Source: Paludibacter sp. (GTDB taxonomy: Bacteria > Bacteroidota > Bacteroidia > Bacteroidales > Paludibacteraceae). From it: a stretch of 64,000 nucleotides of DNA. The position numbers and the translations under genes were made by a program. Shown piece by piece: positions 48,694 through 56,937 of the stretch (its first letter is position 1; each line of letters begins with the position of its first letter). Below the pieces are notes generated by a model. That model was not told where the DNA came from. It did no database searches and saw nothing but the letters and a program-made list of their open reading frames with translations. The stretch is from assembly GCA_028690665.1 (NCBI GenBank), contig JAQVAV010000012.1, positions 62,001 through 126,000 of the forward strand, read 5' to 3'.

Positions 48694-50037
48694 TTAAATA
48701 CCGGTGTAATTACGTGGAGTAATTCTATGTAATTCCTGCTTTACTTTATCATCAACATCAAGATTGTCAATAAATTCGCTGATTGATTTTTCGGTAATAG
48801 CTTCATTGGTTCGTGTAAGAGCTTTCAGCGCTTCGTAGGGTTGAGGATATGATTCCCGACGAAGAATTGTCTGAATCCCCTCAGCGACAACCGCCCAGGT
48901 ATTATCTAGGTCACGATAGATAGCTGTTTCGTTCAACAGTAATTTATTTAATCCCTTTATGATACTTTGAGTTGCAATCATGGTGTGTGCAAACGGTACT
49001 CCCACATTGCGTAAAACAGTACTGTCTGTCAAATCACGTTGCAATCTTGATACCGGTAATTTTAGAGCTAGAAATCCCAGTATGGCATTGGCCATTCCCA
49101 GGTTACCTTCGGCATTTTCAAAATCGATCGGATTTACTTTATGCGGCATGGCAGAAGAACCTACCTCTCCGGCTTTAATTCTCTGTTTGAAGTACTCCAT
49201 TGACACGTAAGTCCAAATATCCCGGCACAGGTCGATCAGTATTGTGTTGATGCGTTTCATGGCATCAAACAGGGCAGCCATATTATCGTAATTCGAAATT
49301 TGTGTCGTCCACTGTTCTCGTTCCAAACCGAGTTTTTCTGACACAAATTTATTCCCGAAAGCCTTCCAGTCAATAGCAGGATAAGCTACCGTGTGTGCAT
49401 TGTAATTACCGGTAGCTCCACCAAACTTAGCTGAATTAGGAGTGCCTTTAAGGAGTCGCAATTGCTGGTTCAAACGATTGACAAAAACCATGATTTCTTT
49501 TCCAAGACGGGTAGGAGATGCCGGTTGTCCGTGGGTTTTTGCAAGCATTGAAACATCACGCCATTCATCGGCCAGACGTTGAAGTGTATTTACAAGCTGT
49601 TCTATATCCGGAAGATATACTTTATTTAGTGCTTCTTTAATGGAAAGGGGAACTGAAGTATTATTGATGTCCTGTGATGTCAGCCCGAAATGAATAAATT
49701 CTTTAAAAGGAGCAAGTTGGTAAGCATCGAATTTTTCTTTCAGAAAATACTCTACAGCTTTCACATCATGATTGGTTACTTTCTCAATGTCTTTAATACG
49801 TTGAGCATCGCTTTCCGTAAAGTTCTGGTAAACGGAGCGAAGTTTAGGGAAAACATCAGCCGGAACCTGTTCAAGTTGTTTCAACGGTATTTCACAAAGG
49901 GCAATAAAGTATTCAACCTCAACATGAACGCGGTAACGAATCAGCGCATATTCTGAAAAGTAGTCGGCATATACATTTGTTTTTGTTCGGTAGCGACCAT
50001 CAACCGGAGAAATTGCAGTAAGTAATGATAAGTCCAT
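48694..50037 (-). CDS. purB: Adenylosuccinate lyase
   Basis: 447 residues. The fumarase-superfamily signature GSSAMPHKVNPIDFENAEGNL (~285-305) contains the catalytic serine loop; TSQDINNTSVPL and TKTHGQPASPT-type sequence (AKTHGQPASPTRLG) are also present. The enzyme acts twice: SAICAR to AICAR and adenylosuccinate to AMP. It resembles the E. coli-type PurB (START SLLTAISPVDGRYR) rather than the Bacillus type. Upstream, 179 bp separate it from the divergent psd promoter. Confidence 0.96.
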   Translation of the reverse strand: MDLSLLTAISPVDGRYRTKTNVYADYFSEYALIRYRVHVEVEYFIALCEIPLKQLEQVPADVFPKLRSVYQNFTESDAQRIKDIEKVTNHDVKAVEYFLKEKFDAYQLAPFKEFIHFGLTSQDINNTSVPLSIKEALNKVYLPDIEQLVNTLQRLADEWRDVSMLAKTHGQPASPTRLGKEIMVFVNRLNQQLRLLKGTPNSAKFGGATGNYNAHTVAYPAIDWKAFGNKFVSEKLGLEREQWTTQISNYDNMAALFDAMKRINTILIDLCRDIWTYVSMEYFKQRIKAGEVGSSAMPHKVNPIDFENAEGNLGMANAILGFLALKLPVSRLQRDLTDSTVLRNVGVPFAHTMIATQSIIKGLNKLLLNETAIYRDLDNTWAVVAEGIQTILRRESYPQPYEALKALTRTNEAITEKSISEFIDNLDVDDKVKQELHRITPRNYTGI

Positions 50038-50193
50038 AAATTATTGATAATTAATTAGAAACAGTGCCAAATAATAAAACCGGAAAAGACTAAAAGCATC
50101 TCCGAAATAATATACAGTTGTAGGCTGTTCCTGAAAATTTACGAGCTGCAAAGTTAATCAATTCCCGTGGATTTGAAAAGAATAGATAGTTCC

Positions 50194-50224
50194 TTGCAAC
50201 CCTGAAAGATTTTCTATATTTTTG
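50194..50224 (+). promoter_or_regulatory. psd promoter
   Basis: TTG (50194-50196), 20 bases, then TATTTTTG (50217-50224): a good match to the Bacteroidetes -33/-7 consensus. Confidence 0.6.
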
Positions 50225-50306
50225 TTCGTTTATTTTGAAAAATTTTCCTGAATTTTATTCAGTTTTATTTACGGATAAAAGTTGCTTAATAAGCAGCAAT
50301 AAAACA

Positions 50307-50978
50307 ATGAGACACATAAAAATTCATAAAGAAGGCCGGTTAATTTTAGTATCGCTTCTGTTTATTCTGTTTGCCATCAATCTGATTGTATATTTGCAGT
50401 TCCCGCATCTGTCAATTGCAATAACAACCATTGTTTCCGCAGGTATCATGGTGTTTTTTACCTACTTTTTCAGGAACCCGATGAGGGTTGTTGAAATAGA
50501 TGATCCGAGCTATATATTGGCTCCGGCAGACGGGACGGTAGTTGTTATCGAGCCTACCATCGAAAATGAATACTTTGGTGACAAAAGAATACAAGTTTCT
50601 ATTTTTATGTCCGTTTTTAATGTACATGCTAATTGGTATCCGATTACAGGTACTGTTCTGAAATCGGTTCATCACGACGGTCGTCATATCGGAGCTTATC
50701 TTCCGAAGTCGAGTCAGGAAAATGAGCGTTCTACAGTTGTTATTGAAACGGAGGGAAAAACACAAATTCTGGTTCGACAAATTGCCGGAGCTTTAGCCCG
50801 CCGTATTGTAACTTATGCTCATCCCGGAAAATCATGTCATCTCAACGAGCATCTTGGATTTATTAAATTTGGTTCTCGTGTTGATATGTATTTACCTATG
50901 GATGCGGAGATATTTGTAAAAGTAGGAGATAAAACTTCTGGAAATGAAACTATAATTGCCCGTTTAAATGAATCATGA
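50307..50978 (+). CDS. psd: Phosphatidylserine decarboxylase proenzyme
   Basis: 223 residues from ATG 50307; an upstream start at 50235 would overlap the promoter's leader. Two N-terminal membrane helices (RLILVSLLFILFAINLIVYL; LSIAITTIVSAGIMVFFTYFF) precede the catalytic part. APADGTVV, VFNVHANWYPITG and the self-cleavage site IKFGSRVDMYLP (Gly-Ser) are present. After autocleavage, the serine becomes a pyruvoyl group that decarboxylates phosphatidylserine to phosphatidylethanolamine. The short length fits the type II form. It overlaps the next gene by 11 bp. Confidence 0.94.
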   Translation: MRHIKIHKEGRLILVSLLFILFAINLIVYLQFPHLSIAITTIVSAGIMVFFTYFFRNPMRVVEIDDPSYILAPADGTVVVIEPTIENEYFGDKRIQVSIFMSVFNVHANWYPITGTVLKSVHHDGRHIGAYLPKSSQENERSTVVIETEGKTQILVRQIAGALARRIVTYAHPGKSCHLNEHLGFIKFGSRVDMYLPMDAEIFVKVGDKTSGNETIIARLNES

Positions 50979-51309
50979 AATTTCTATTTCCGAGGCTCAG
51001 CGCCAGGTTGACGATTGGATCAAAACTTATGGTGTCCGTTATTTTGGAGAATTGACCAACATGGCTATTCTTACCGAAGAAGTAGGTGAGCTTGCGCGGA
51101 TAATTTCACGGACTTACGGAGAACAATCGTTCAAAAAATCGGATAAAGAACATAATTTGGCGGATGAAATGGCCGATGTACTGTGGGTACTTATTTGCTT
51201 GGCTAATCAAACGGGTGTAAATTTGACCGAAGCCTTTGAACGTAATATGGAAAAGAAAACTGTACGCGACAGCGAAAGGCATAAAAATAACGAAAAATTA
51301 AATTCGTAA
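50968..51309 (+). CDS. MazG-like nucleotide pyrophosphohydrolase
   Basis: 113 residues. The MazG-type metal-binding pattern EEVGELARIISR (ExxE helix) pairs with DEMADVLWVLICLAN (ExxD helix). Such all-alpha NTP pyrophosphatases remove non-canonical or excess nucleotides (dUTP/dCTP-like). It overlaps psd and precedes deoC by 15 bp, so the three form one operon. It lacks any zinc finger or second MazG domain and so is a minimal form. Confidence 0.87.
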   Translation: MNHEISISEAQRQVDDWIKTYGVRYFGELTNMAILTEEVGELARIISRTYGEQSFKKSDKEHNLADEMADVLWVLICLANQTGVNLTEAFERNMEKKTVRDSERHKNNEKLNS

Positions 51310-51324
51310 TATATTGAAGCAAAA

Positions 51325-52203
51325 ATGAACAAATACGAAGATTTATTTAAAGAATATCCATGTAAACAGACTGATGCAGAAGTAAAAGCTGAGGTTGAAC
51401 GCATCTTGGCCGAAAATTTTGAAGCCAATAATAATGTAGAAGTTTACAAACAATGTCTTAGTCAGATTGACCTGACTTCTCTTAATGGGGCTGATACCGA
51501 ATCCAAAATTGTCGGTATGGTCAACAAAGTTAATAATTTCAAAGCTAATTTTCCTCATTTACCCAATGTTGCAGCTATATGTGTTTATCCGGCCTTAGTC
51601 CCTGTCGTTAAACGGCAACTAGCGCAAAATGTCGGTATTGCTTCCGTTTCCGGCGGGTTTCCTGCATCACAGACTTTCCTTGAAGTAAAAGTAGCCGAAA
51701 CAGCGATGGCTGTACTCGAAGGAGCTACCGAAATCGATGTGGTTATCTCCATCGGGAAATTTCTTGAAGGGAAATACGAAGAAGTTTACGAAGAATTAGA
51801 TGAAATTAAAGCGTCGTGCCGTGATGCACATTTCAAAGTAATACTGGAAACCGGAGCACTTGAAACAGCCGAAAATATCAAAAAAGCATCTGTTCTTGCT
51901 ATGGCTTCCGGTGCCGATTTTATCAAAACATCTACCGGAAAGATTCCTGTGGCTGCAACAGTAGAAGCTACTTATGTAATGTGTCAGGCCATAAAAGAAT
52001 GGCACGAAAAAACAGGCATGAAAGTGGCTTACAAACCAGCTGGCGGAATTTCGACCACAGAAGATGCTGTAAAACATTATACCATTGTTAAAGCGATTCT
52101 TGGCAAAGACTGGCTGAATAATAAAATGTTCCGTTTTGGAGCCAGTCGTTTAGCAAATAATTTGCTCAGTTCCATTGAAGGAAAGGAAATAAAATATTTC
52201 TGA
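51325..52203 (+). CDS. deoC: Deoxyribose-phosphate aldolase
   Basis: 292 residues. The TIM-barrel aldolase signatures are the Schiff-base strand FIKTSTGKI and the proton-relay AYKPAGGISTTEDA; EIDVVISIGKFLEGKYEEV is a further match. It cleaves deoxyribose-5-phosphate to acetaldehyde and glyceraldehyde-3-phosphate in deoxynucleoside breakdown. Last in the psd-mazG-deoC operon. The N-terminus (~60 residues before the barrel) is longer than in E. coli DeoC but usual for Bacteroidetes. Confidence 0.95.
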   Translation: MNKYEDLFKEYPCKQTDAEVKAEVERILAENFEANNNVEVYKQCLSQIDLTSLNGADTESKIVGMVNKVNNFKANFPHLPNVAAICVYPALVPVVKRQLAQNVGIASVSGGFPASQTFLEVKVAETAMAVLEGATEIDVVISIGKFLEGKYEEVYEELDEIKASCRDAHFKVILETGALETAENIKKASVLAMASGADFIKTSTGKIPVAATVEATYVMCQAIKEWHEKTGMKVAYKPAGGISTTEDAVKHYTIVKAILGKDWLNNKMFRFGASRLANNLLSSIEGKEIKYF

Positions 52204-52233
52204 TGGTATAATTCAATAAGTGCCTATGCTGAA

Positions 52234-52322
52234 CACGAATTTCGCAAATTTACGCAACTTTAAATTGTATTATTACCACATTATCAACAATATATGATTT
52301 GTGCTAATTTGTGAAATTTACG
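52234..52322. repeat. Inverted repeat after deoC
   Basis: CACGAATTTCGCAAATTTACG (52234-52255 region) and, inverted, ATTTGTGCTAATTTGTGAAA (52297-52316 region) share an AATTTC(G/A)CAAATT core; such units are often scattered in Bacteroidetes intergenic DNA. The middle also contains TTATCAACA at 52281. Confidence 0.4.
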
Positions 52323-52366
52323 TTCTGTTTTTTTAGAGGTACTCTTTGTTTTAAAGCAAAATATTT

Positions 52367-53341
52367 TTAAATATCTCGTGAAGCCGCAAATTCGGCGCAA
52401 AGTATTAATGATTTTTTAGCATTGCTTTCTTCAAAAATATCAAGTTGCCGGATTGCTTTTTGTTTGAATTCGTCCATTTTCTTATCGGCATATTCAACGC
52501 CCCCATTTTCTCGGGCAAAATTCATAACCAATTCAATGTTTTCCGGAGAGAAATCCATACTATCCATAATAGACAGTACATTTTCTTTATCAGAGCCTTC
52601 GGAAGTCTGAAGTGCATAAATTAGAGGAAGTGTCACCTTTCCATCCTGTAAGTCATTTTCTGTAGGCTTGCCTATTTCAAGGTCTTTGTAATAATCAAAT
52701 ATATCGTCTTTTATTTGGAAACAAATTCCCATGTATTCTCCAAAATTTTTCAGATGTTGTAATTGATTTGGATTGGCGGCTACAGTTAACCCTCCAATTT
52801 CAGCACAGGTAGCAAAAAGTGAAGCTGTTTTTTTTCGAATAATTTTAAAATATTCTTCTTCGGTAATTTTTGTTTTGTGGGTATTGCTGAGCTGAATCAA
52901 CTCTCCATCCGAAAGCTCCATTCCTATCCGGGAAACCGCATACAATACATCAATATTGTGTGTTTTTGTTGCACTTATTAAGGAATTGGACAACATATAA
53001 TCTCCTGTCAATATGGCGACTTTATTCGACCAACGCGCATTGATGGAACTTCGTCCTCTGCGTTCTGAAGTGTCATCCACTACATCGTCATGAATCAGGC
53101 TTGCATTATGTAAAAGCTCAATAGCAAGGGCTCCGTTGTAAGTCGACTCATTAACATCACCACATAATTTTGCCGATAATAGTGTTAATATCGGACGTAA
53201 CTGTTTTCCGCTTCCATGTAAAATGTACTCGTTTATACTTGCTAATAAAGGATTGTCCGAACGTAAGGCATCCGCAAAAAAACGTTTAAATATATGTAAC
53301 TCGTCCGAAATAGGTTGTTTTATATCGTCAATTAAACTCAT
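52367..53341 (-). CDS. Polyprenyl diphosphate synthase (octaprenyl-type)
   Basis: 324 residues of the all-alpha trans-prenyltransferase fold. The first aspartate-rich motif is LIHDDVVDDTSERRG (~85-99) and the second QIKDDIFDYY (~207-216). GSGKQLRPIL and ELSDGELIQL are family signatures. It extends farnesyl diphosphate to a long polyprenyl chain, probably the menaquinone side chain. The residues before the first motif lack bulky aromatics, consistent with a long product; exact length cannot be told. Confidence 0.92.
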   Translation of the reverse strand: MSLIDDIKQPISDELHIFKRFFADALRSDNPLLASINEYILHGSGKQLRPILTLLSAKLCGDVNESTYNGALAIELLHNASLIHDDVVDDTSERRGRSSINARWSNKVAILTGDYMLSNSLISATKTHNIDVLYAVSRIGMELSDGELIQLSNTHKTKITEEEYFKIIRKKTASLFATCAEIGGLTVAANPNQLQHLKNFGEYMGICFQIKDDIFDYYKDLEIGKPTENDLQDGKVTLPLIYALQTSEGSDKENVLSIMDSMDFSPENIELVMNFARENGGVEYADKKMDEFKQKAIRQLDIFEESNAKKSLILCAEFAASRDI

Positions 53342-53482
53342 AGAGTCATCTGGAAATGAATAAGTGCTGCAAAAGTAATCAAAAATGTAGTTGATGTTTG
53401 TTTTTCAAGTGTATAAATCAGTAATTTTTGTTAAAACACAATTTTTATATCTTTTGTTTAGAAAAGATTTAAAAATATAATT

Positions 53483-53690
53483 GAAGTCGTCTTGACTTTT
53501 CGTAATAATTTTTTATTCTGATAATATTTAGATAATATAAGACACCCGATAGAATTCGGGATCACAGAATTGACAGATTTTATGCCTTACAGATTCCTGT
53601 AATCCCGAATTCTATCAGGTGTGTTTTCTGTCTAAAAAAGAAATATGACATTTTTAATTCTATCTGATTCAAAAGTCAAGATAAGTTCAT
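53483..53690. mobile_element. MITE-like element, copy 1
   Basis: 208 bp, nearly identical to the element at 54316-54509. Ends carry inverted repeats TCTTGACTTTT (53490-53500) and AAAAGTCAAGA (53671-53681); with mismatches the pairing extends outward to TGAA. A central hairpin pairs ACACCCGATAGAATTCGGGAT with ATCCCGAATTCTATCAGGTGT. It has no coding capacity. Confidence 0.7.
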
Positions 53691-53783
53691 TATGAATATC
53701 AGAGAATTTAGTTTATGAGAATATATGTTTTTTCGATATGATGTTATGAGTGCGGGGCATGGGCTGATTTTGTTAACGAAAAA

Positions 53784-53819
53784 GCAATTTCAGAAAAAAT
53801 TTATGTTCTCTGAAATTGC
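53784..53819 (-). terminator. Terminator of the small lipoprotein gene
   Basis: GCAATTTCAGA / TCTGAAATTGC perfect 11-bp stem, 24 bases past the stop on the minus strand. Confidence 0.75.
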
Positions 53820-53842
53820 CTGAAAAGATATAATAGTCTTTT

Positions 53843-54298
53843 TTATTTACTAAAACTACTTAATAGAGAGGTTAGCTGCGAAATAGTCGTAGTACTTGCA
53901 GATGAAGCGTTGGTTGTCAGAGTACTTAATCCGGTTAAGGATGCCAGCGAATTTATGGTTGAGGTTACATTTGTGTTGGTTATCAATCCATTGGATCCAT
54001 TCATTAATCCTTTTCCAAATGAACTTATATAAGAAGCGTTACTTTTGTTGTTTTTAAGCTCTGTGTAATAGGTTCCAAGCTCAGTAAGACTTAGTAAGGT
54101 TGACGAATTGTTCAGGTTAATTTTACCTGACTCTTTATATTGAGAATATAATTTCGACAGAGCTGTTCCGCAGTTAGTTCCCACTGTTGTTGCCGATGTT
54201 TCATTTGAACTTATTACAGTACTCAGTTTAGATGCACTACTGCATGAACCGAATGCTATAACAGACAGCACTAATATGATATTGATTATATTTTTCAT
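53843..54298 (-). CDS. Small Ser/Thr/Asn-rich lipoprotein
   Basis: 151 residues from ATG 54298; a longer frame to 54397 would run into the flanking repeat. Lipoprotein signal with Cys in VIAFGSCSSASKL (~residue 18). The mature protein is helical-looking and low in aromatics with many Ser, Thr and Asn (NNSSTLLSLTELGTYYTELKNNKSNASYISSFGKGLMNG...). I do not recognise the family. It is bracketed by two near-identical ~200-bp elements, and copy 2 forms its immediate upstream region, so its promoter would have to lie in or beyond that element. Confidence 0.65.
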   Translation of the reverse strand: MKNIINIILVLSVIAFGSCSSASKLSTVISSNETSATTVGTNCGTALSKLYSQYKESGKINLNNSSTLLSLTELGTYYTELKNNKSNASYISSFGKGLMNGSNGLITNTNVTSTINSLASLTGLSTLTTNASSASTTTISQLTSLLSSFSK

Positions 54299-54315
54299 AT
54301 ACAAATGTTTATATA

Positions 54316-54509
54316 GAAGTCGTCTTGACTTTTCGTAATAATTCTTTATTCTGATAATATTTAGATAATATAAGACTCCCGATAAATTCGGGATCACAGA
54401 ATTGAAAGATTTTATGCCTTACCGATTTCTGTCAATTCTGTGTTTTCTGTCTAAAAAAGAAATATGACATTTTTAATTCTATCTGATTCAAAAGTCAAGA
54501 TAAGTTCAT
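54316..54509. mobile_element. MITE-like element, copy 2
   Basis: 194 bp, same orientation as copy 1 and differing mainly in the centre: it keeps the CAGAATTGA / TCAATTCTG arm but has lost the second ATCCCGAATTC arm. Terminal repeats TCTTGACTTTT (54323-54333) and AAAAGTCAAGA (54490-54500) are intact. Confidence 0.7.
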
Positions 54510-54520
54510 ATAAAAAGAAT

Positions 54521-54550
54521 AAGCTCTTCCAAAAATTTTCGGAAGAGCTT
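54521..54550 (-). terminator. Terminator of the second lipoprotein gene
   Basis: Perfect 10-bp stem AAGCTCTTCC / GGAAGAGCTT, 21 bases past the stop at 54572, with a T-rich minus-strand tail. Confidence 0.85.
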
Positions 54551-54571
54551 TATATATTTTTTTGTTAGTTA

Positions 54572-55411
54572 TTACGGCTGAACTTTGATATTGATTTCTA
54601 CATAGTCTGTAGCCAAAAATCCAGATGTAATACTATTGACTTTAAATACACCAACTTTACCAGCAGCTGTCTTAAATACGACTACATCGTTAGTTGCAAG
54701 TCCTTCTACACTGGTTGCTGTGGCAGCATCGGCAGCAGCTTTAACTTCAGTGTATGTAGCGGTAGAGTAACTGATCGCAGTTGTTTTAGCAAAAAGAGTT
54801 GTGTTTTTCGTTGTCCAATTAGCAAAAGTTGTAGCTATTTCAGTAGGAACTGCGCTCGGAGCATAAATTCCTAATGAAGTCCCGTGATTGTTAAAGTAAA
54901 CGAAGTCGATATTTGTTTGTTCTTCTGCGGTAGCTGAGTTAGCTGCATAGGTAGTTCCATTTGCGCTTGCGCAGGTTGAATTACTTGATCCATCTGCTAA
55001 TGTACAATAAATTTTTGTTGCATTCTCAAGAGCTGTCATTGTGATCGTTGTTTCGACCGTGAATGTCTTGTTATCTTCAACACTATTTTTGTCTGTAGCT
55101 CTTAAAGTGTATGTTCCATCAGCTAATCCGGAAATCCTTATAGTATAAGTTGAATCTGACCCAACTATAGATGAACCTGCCGAAAAATCAGTAATAGGCC
55201 ATCCATCGACAGTAGGACCATTCTTTAATAAAGTGACAGATGAAAGTTCTCCGGTTGCTTTTATGGTACCTGTTACAGCTGCCCCTGATTCAAATGTAGA
55301 TGCATCTAAAGTAATTGTTACCGTAGTTGGTTCATTATCAGTACAAGAGCTGAAAAATGAAGTAAATGCTACCATAGCAGTAGCAATAAATAATAAACTT
55401 AACTTTTTCAT
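54572..55411 (-). CDS. Secreted Thr/Ala-rich lipoprotein
   Basis: 279 residues with a lipoprotein signal (FIATAMVAFTSFFSSCTDNEP, Cys ~23). The first ~120 mature residues look like an Ig/bacterial-fibronectin-type beta-sandwich (TITLDASTFESGAAVTGTIKATGELSSVTLLKNG... DGTYTLRATDKNS). The second half is Ala/Thr-rich with a repeated VVVFKTAAGKVGVFKVNSI end. I do not recognise a named family; the layout is common among Bacteroidetes surface lipoproteins. It lies between copy 2 of the MITE-like element and an IS630-family element. Confidence 0.65.
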   Translation of the reverse strand: MKKLSLLFIATAMVAFTSFFSSCTDNEPTTVTITLDASTFESGAAVTGTIKATGELSSVTLLKNGPTVDGWPITDFSAGSSIVGSDSTYTIRISGLADGTYTLRATDKNSVEDNKTFTVETTITMTALENATKIYCTLADGSSNSTCASANGTTYAANSATAEEQTNIDFVYFNNHGTSLGIYAPSAVPTEIATTFANWTTKNTTLFAKTTAISYSTATYTEVKAAADAATATSVEGLATNDVVVFKTAAGKVGVFKVNSITSGFLATDYVEINIKVQP

Positions 55412-55591
55412 AAACGTTTTATTAATTTTTAATATAAAATAAAATTGGCTGCAAATTTACTCTGGTTTGATGAATAAGAGTTTTTTTTTGAGTTAAATAA
55501 TGTGAATTTATGGTATTATTCTATTTTTATGAAAGTTGCTTATTTGTACAGTGTACAATAAAATAAAGTCACTGTTTATTAAATATTAATA

Positions 55592-56701
55592 AGTAAGTGT
55601 TCATATTTAGTTTATACAATATTCAATAATAGATTCCGTTCTATCGGTATTGAAGTAAATACGATAAGCAATGGGAAAAATAAAGACAATAGAATTAACG
55701 AGCGTCCAACGATTAGAATTAGAGCATGGTTTCCGCCATGGGACGAGCCACTGTTTTCGCATGCGTTGCCGTGCTGTTCTTCTCAAGTCAGATGGACTGC
55801 CTTCTGTAAAAGCGGGTGAACAGACCGAAATGAGTTTGGTATCAGTTAATGCATGGGTAAAACGCTTCCTTTCGGAAGGCATAACAGGCTTACAAACCCG
55901 TGAAGGTCGTGGCCGAAAACCAATCATGGACTGTTCGGACGAAGAAGCAGTGCGTTCAGCCATCGAACAGGACAGGCAAAGTGTAAGCAAAGCCAAAACC
56001 GCTTGGCAACAGGCAACAGGGAAACAGGCAAGTAACTTGACCTTCAAGCGTTTTTTATCCGCATTGGCGCAAGATATAAGCGTATAAGAAAACGCCCAAG
56101 GGGAGTTCCCTCGCCGCAGCTTTACCAGTACAAGTACGAGAAGTTGCAAGAACTTGAACAGCAGGAACGAGAGGGGCGCATTACCCTGTATTATGCTGAT
56201 GAGAGCCATGTCTGTTCCGAAGGATATGTTCCTTACGGCTGGCAGTTGCCCGGTGAGAATGTGTGCATTGCATCTCAAAGAAGCGCAAGGCTCAACATCT
56301 TCGGAATGATTGACAGAAAGAACCAATATCAGGGATTCGCCACCACCGAAAGTATCAACGCCGACAAGGTAGTGAATTTCCTCGATGCATTTTCCTTGCG
56401 TGTGCGCAAAAACACCTTTGTGGTGCTTGACAATGCTACGGTTCATCGTAATAATAAAATACGGGAGTTGCGTCTGGTATGGGAAAAAAGAGGGCTTTTT
56501 CTTTTCTATCTGCCTCCATATTCTCCGCACCTGAATATTGCGGAAACACTTTGGAGGATATTGAAAGGAAAATGGATCAGACCTCAAGACTATGTGAGTA
56601 CAGACATGCTTTTCTACGCAACCAACAGAGCGTTGGCTGCGATTGGAAATACACTGTTCATTAATTACTCGCATTATGTCGCTTAATTTTGATTACTTAC
56701 T
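55592..56701 (+). mobile_element. IS630-family insertion sequence
   Basis: 1110 bp. The ends read AGTAAGTGTTCAT... (55592) and, inverted, AGTAAGTAATCAA... (56701), about 13 of 19 positions shared. TA dinucleotides flank both ends (55590-55591, 56702-56703), as IS630/Tc1 elements insert at TA. It carries a two-frame transposase. Confidence 0.8.
55671..56686 (+). CDS. IS630-family transposase, likely made by -1 frameshifting
   Basis: Frame 1 (55671-56087, 138 residues) encodes the HTH part: SVNAWVKRFLSEGITGLQTREGRGRKP. Frame 2 runs in the -1 frame to 56686 and encodes the DDE core: YYADESHVCSEG (first Asp), FVVLDNATVHRN (second Asp) and YSPHLNIAETLWR (Glu). At 56051-56057 the sequence is T TTT TTA in the correct phase for -1 slippage. 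Reading through it joins KRFF to IRIGARYKRIRKRPRG, which is the family pattern, whereas the unshifted frame stops 28 bp later. The fused product would be about 338 residues. A chance deletion remains possible. Confidence 0.75.
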
Positions 56702-56937
56702 TAGATAATATTATTTATATGTTTTATAATAAACTATTTATGACTATTTTTATTCCGATGAAAAAATAAAAGCATTTGTCTTAGTGTTGTAATTTAAATG
56801 AGAACAATGAGTCTTAGAAACACTAAGTTCGGCTAAACTATTTGCCGGAAAATAAAAATGCAAGATAATATAGTTAGTATAGTCCGAATGTATTTTATTC
56901 CAAACCTGATGGGGAAATTATTTTTAATATCGGAAAG

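Noticed and set aside
55607-56674. 355-residue open frame on the minus strand
   Set aside because: It lies wholly opposite the IS630 transposase, is Cys/Ser/Arg-rich, and matches no family; a shadow of the real gene.
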